The notes beneath the pieces were generated by a model. That model was not told the origin of the DNA and did no database searches. It was given only the letters and a program-made list of their open reading frames with translations. The position numbers and the translations under genes are program-made. Positions 6,170 to 8,138 of a DNA stretch of 8,138 nt are shown piece after piece; the stretch's first letter is position 1, and the number at the start of each line of letters is the position of its first letter. The stretch spans positions 1-8,138 of the forward strand of contig DATIYN010000159.1 of assembly GCA_035517595.1 (NCBI GenBank), written 5' to 3'. The DNA is from RBG-16-66-20 sp035517595 (GTDB lineage Bacteria; Pseudomonadota; Gammaproteobacteria; Burkholderiales; SG8-39).

Positions 6170-7095
6170 TTGGGCTGCGGACCGACGTCCTGCACCAGCT
6201 TCGCCCAGCTCCCGCGATGCGCCAGGTAGATGCCGGCAAGCACCACCGCGCCGCCGGCGCACTGCAGGGCGCCTAGCGGCTCGGCGAGCAGCAGCCAGGC
6301 GAAGGCGCCCGCGAGCGCCGGCTGCAGCAGAAGTCCCACTGCCGAGAACGCCGCCGGCAGGTGCGCGAGCGCGTAGGCGATGAGCCCCTGGCCGCCCGCG
6401 TGCGAGATCCAGGCGAGGCCCACGAGCGTGAGCCAGCCCGCGGCAGAGCGCGGCAGCAGCGACTGGCCGGACCACTGCGCCGAGGCCGCCGCGACCGGCA
6501 GCAGCAGCACGGCCGTGATGGTGGTGGTCGCCGCCATCAGCGCGAGCGTGGCCGCACCGCGATCGCGCAGGCGCTTCACGGACAGGAGGTACCAGGCATA
6601 GAACATCGCGGTCACCACGCCGAGCGCGTCGCCGAGCAGCGCGGTAGGCGAGAAATCGAGGCTCGCGCGCACGAGCACGCCGGTGCCGGCCAGCGCGGCC
6701 GCAAGCCCGGCGAGGAACAGCCCGCTCGGCCGCTGCTTCCAGAGCACCCAGGCTGCGAGCGTGACGAAGATCGAGGCGAGGTTGGCGAGCAGCGTGGAGT
6801 TCGCCACCGAGGTGTACTGGATCGACCAGTGCCAGAACGCCAGGTCGCCCGCGAACGCGAGGCCGGTCGCGAGCAGGGCAGGAAGAGGGAATTTTTTTGT
6901 TTCGCTTGTTTTCAATGAAAAAAACAAGGCCCAAAGGAGCGGCACGGCGAGCGCGGCACGCCAGAACGCGCTCGCGGCCGGGCCGACGTCCGCGACGCGC
7001 ACCCAGATCGGCGACAAGGCGATGCAAGTTGCGCCCGCGAACAGCGCAACCAGAGGCAATCCGCGCATGCGCCGATGGTAAACTTTTGACGCCAT
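6166..7095 (-). CDS. DMT-superfamily permease with two EamA domains
   Basis: 309 residues, about ten hydrophobic helices in two repeats. The first half carries GATCIALSPIWVRVADVGP (21-39), SAFWRAALAVPLLWALFF and FWHWSIQYTSVANSTLLAN with LASIFV; the second starts near LLGDALGVVTAMFYAWYLLSVKRLR and ends with LLQPALAGAFAWLLLAEPLG. This is the usual layout of drug/metabolite transporter proteins, but the substrate cannot be told. The ATG at 7095 is favoured by GGAG (7104-7101) 5 nt upstream; an ATG at 7068 (codon 10) is an alternative without a visible ribosome site. It is convergent with the hemolysin III-like gene and divergent from dnaE, whose ATG overlaps this start. An AT-rich patch with two 7-nt homopolymers encodes the loop around LFFSLKTSETKKFP. 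Confidence 0.85.
   Translation of the reverse strand: MASKVYHRRMRGLPLVALFAGATCIALSPIWVRVADVGPAASAFWRAALAVPLLWALFFSLKTSETKKFPLPALLATGLAFAGDLAFWHWSIQYTSVANSTLLANLASIFVTLAAWVLWKQRPSGLFLAGLAAALAGTGVLVRASLDFSPTALLGDALGVVTAMFYAWYLLSVKRLRDRGAATLALMAATTTITAVLLLPVAAASAQWSGQSLLPRSAAGWLTLVGLAWISHAGGQGLIAYALAHLPAAFSAVGLLLQPALAGAFAWLLLAEPLGALQCAGGAVVLAGIYLAHRGSWAKLVQDVGPQPK
6892..6928. repeat. AT-rich patch with T7 and A7 runs and an inverted repeat
   Basis: T7 at 6892-6898 and A7 at 6918-6924 lie inside the permease gene. CTTGTTTT (6905-6912) and AAAACAAG (6921-6928) form an 8-bp inverted repeat with an 8-nt loop, and TTTTCA-A-TGAAAA (6909-6921) is an alternative fold. The reading frame is intact across it (a cytosolic loop between early helices). 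Confidence 0.6.
7076..7084 (+). promoter_or_regulatory. Candidate extended -10 promoter for dnaE
   Basis: TGG followed by TAAACT (7079-7084), a TGn extended -10 with 4/6 match in the box. Transcription would begin near 7090-7092, within a few bases of the dnaE ATG at 7094. No -35 hexamer is seen, and no ribosome site precedes the ATG, so a leaderless or nearly leaderless message is possible. Confidence 0.3.
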
Positions 7096-8138
7096 GCCTG
7101 CTCCGCGTTTCGTTCACCTGAGGATGCATAGCGAGTACTCGGTGACGGACGGCATCGTGCGCCTCGAGGACGCGGTGGCGAAGGCGAAGGCCGACGGCAT
7201 GCCCGCGCTCGCGCTCACCGACGCGGGCAACGTGTTCGGCATGGTGAAGTTCTACACCGCCGCCCGCACCGCGGGCCTGAAGCCGCTCGTCGGCGTCGAT
7301 TGCTGGATCCAGAACCCCGCCGATCGCGACAAGTCCTGCCGCGCGCTGCTGCTGTGCACCTCGCGCGCGGGCTACCTGCGCCTCTCGGAACTGCTGTCGC
7401 GCGCCTGGCTGCGCAACCAGCACCGCGCGCGCGCCGAGCTGTCGCTGGACTGGTTCCGGGCCGACGCCGGCGGCAGCGAGGGCCTGATCGCGCTCTCGGG
7501 CTTTGCCGCCGGCGACGTCGGGCACGCGCTCGCGGCGGGCAACGCGGCGGCGGCCGACAAGCACGCCGCCGCCTGGGCGGCGCTGTTTCCGGGACGCTAC
7601 TACCTGGAAGTGCAGCGCGCGGGCGCGCAGGGCGGCGAGGCGATCGTGGGCGCGACGCTCGCGCTCGCGGTTCGCGCCGGGCTCCCCGTGGTGGCGACGC
7701 ACCCGGTGCAGTTCACCGAGCGCGAGGACTTCAAGGCGCACGAGGCGCGCGTCTGCATCTCCCAGGGCTATGTGCTCGGCGACCAGCGCCGGCCGAAGCT
7801 GTTCACGCCGGAGCAGTACTTCAAGACGCAGGCCGAGATGGCGAAGCTGTTCGCCGACATGCCGCAGGCCCTCGAGAACGCAGTGGAGATCGCGCGCCGC
7901 TGCAACCTGGAGATCGAGCTCGGCAAGAGCCGCCTGCCTGCGTTCCCGACGCCCAAGGGCGTTTCGCTCGACCGGTACCTGCGCAACCAGGCCGAGGCCG
8001 GGCTGGCCGCGCGCCTGGAGCGCCTCTACCCGGATGCGGCCACGCGGCGCAACGAGGCGCCGCGCTACAAGGCTCGCCTGGAATTCGAGATCGGCACCAT
8101 CGTGCAGATGGGGTTCGCGGGCTACTTCCTCATCGTCG
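7094..8138 (+). CDS. dnaE: DNA polymerase III alpha subunit, N-terminal part (partial, 3' end off window)
   Basis: The first 348 codons of the replicative polymerase (usually about 1150-1190 residues). Seen: PRFVHLRMHSEYSVTDGIVR (4-23), the PHP-domain start; ALTDAGNVFGMVKFY (40-54); GLKPLVGVDCW (61-71); GLPVVATHPVQF; the PHP-to-palm part RPKLFTPEQYF, EIARRCNLEIELG; and MGFAGYFLIV at the window edge, just before the catalytic palm. In the PHP domain the first metal-binding HxH reads R10-x-H12 and the TDHGN motif reads TDAGN (Ala44), as in proteobacterial DnaE that lacks its own PHP exonuclease and uses DnaQ. The ATG at 7094 matches the family start; no ribosome site is visible. No stop occurs inside the window. 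Confidence 0.97.
   Translation, partial: MPAPRFVHLRMHSEYSVTDGIVRLEDAVAKAKADGMPALALTDAGNVFGMVKFYTAARTAGLKPLVGVDCWIQNPADRDKSCRALLLCTSRAGYLRLSELLSRAWLRNQHRARAELSLDWFRADAGGSEGLIALSGFAAGDVGHALAAGNAAAADKHAAAWAALFPGRYYLEVQRAGAQGGEAIVGATLALAVRAGLPVVATHPVQFTEREDFKAHEARVCISQGYVLGDQRRPKLFTPEQYFKTQAEMAKLFADMPQALENAVEIARRCNLEIELGKSRLPAFPTPKGVSLDRYLRNQAEAGLAARLERLYPDAATRRNEAPRYKARLEFEIGTIVQMGFAGYFLIV

Overview
The window is high-GC chromosomal DNA, roughly 70% G+C judged by eye. Gene content and order point to a betaproteobacterium (Burkholderiales, Rhodocyclales or Nitrosomonadales-like). The main reason is the cluster purM <-> hda / HAD phosphatase / pcnB / folK / deoxynucleoside kinase, which I recall as a recurring betaproteobacterial arrangement. 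This assignment rests on recalled family knowledge, not on a search. No tRNA, rRNA, CRISPR, IS element or phage gene was seen.

Left end (1-705): a truncated crotonase-fold gene, resembling DSF-type fatty-acid signal synthases, runs off the left edge on the minus strand. A 78-residue protein of unknown function is encoded divergently on the plus strand. The 253-bp region between them holds a possible promoter, a small hairpin close to the crotonase ribosome binding site, a C7 run and a 24-bp perfect GC palindrome.

Middle (716-4421, minus): a tight five-gene operon, transcribed hda -> HAD-IB phosphatase -> pcnB -> folK -> deoxynucleoside kinase. Two junctions are 4-bp ATGA overlaps and two are 12- and 15-bp gaps. 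It combines control of replication initiation (Hda), a phosphatase of uncertain substrate, RNA polyadenylation (PcnB), folate synthesis (FolK) and deoxynucleoside salvage. The Hda is unusually short between Walker A and Walker B.

Right half (4422-8138): a 69-bp region separates hda from the divergent purM and carries two facing TAAAAT boxes. purM (purine synthesis) is followed after 5 bp by a hemolysin III/PAQR-type seven-helix membrane protein. A DMT/EamA-type permease lies convergently on the minus strand. The first 348 codons of dnaE (replicative DNA polymerase alpha subunit) run off the right edge; its start codon overlaps the likely permease start codon on the opposite strand.

This is mainly a housekeeping region. 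I do not see an undescribed defence or mobile system. The more interesting signals are small: a possible Shine-Dalgarno switch ahead of the crotonase gene, the compact Hda, a chain of ATGA-linked mini-ORFs ahead of hda, overlapping divergent promoters and start codons, and palindromes that contain the stop codons of both convergent gene pairs.
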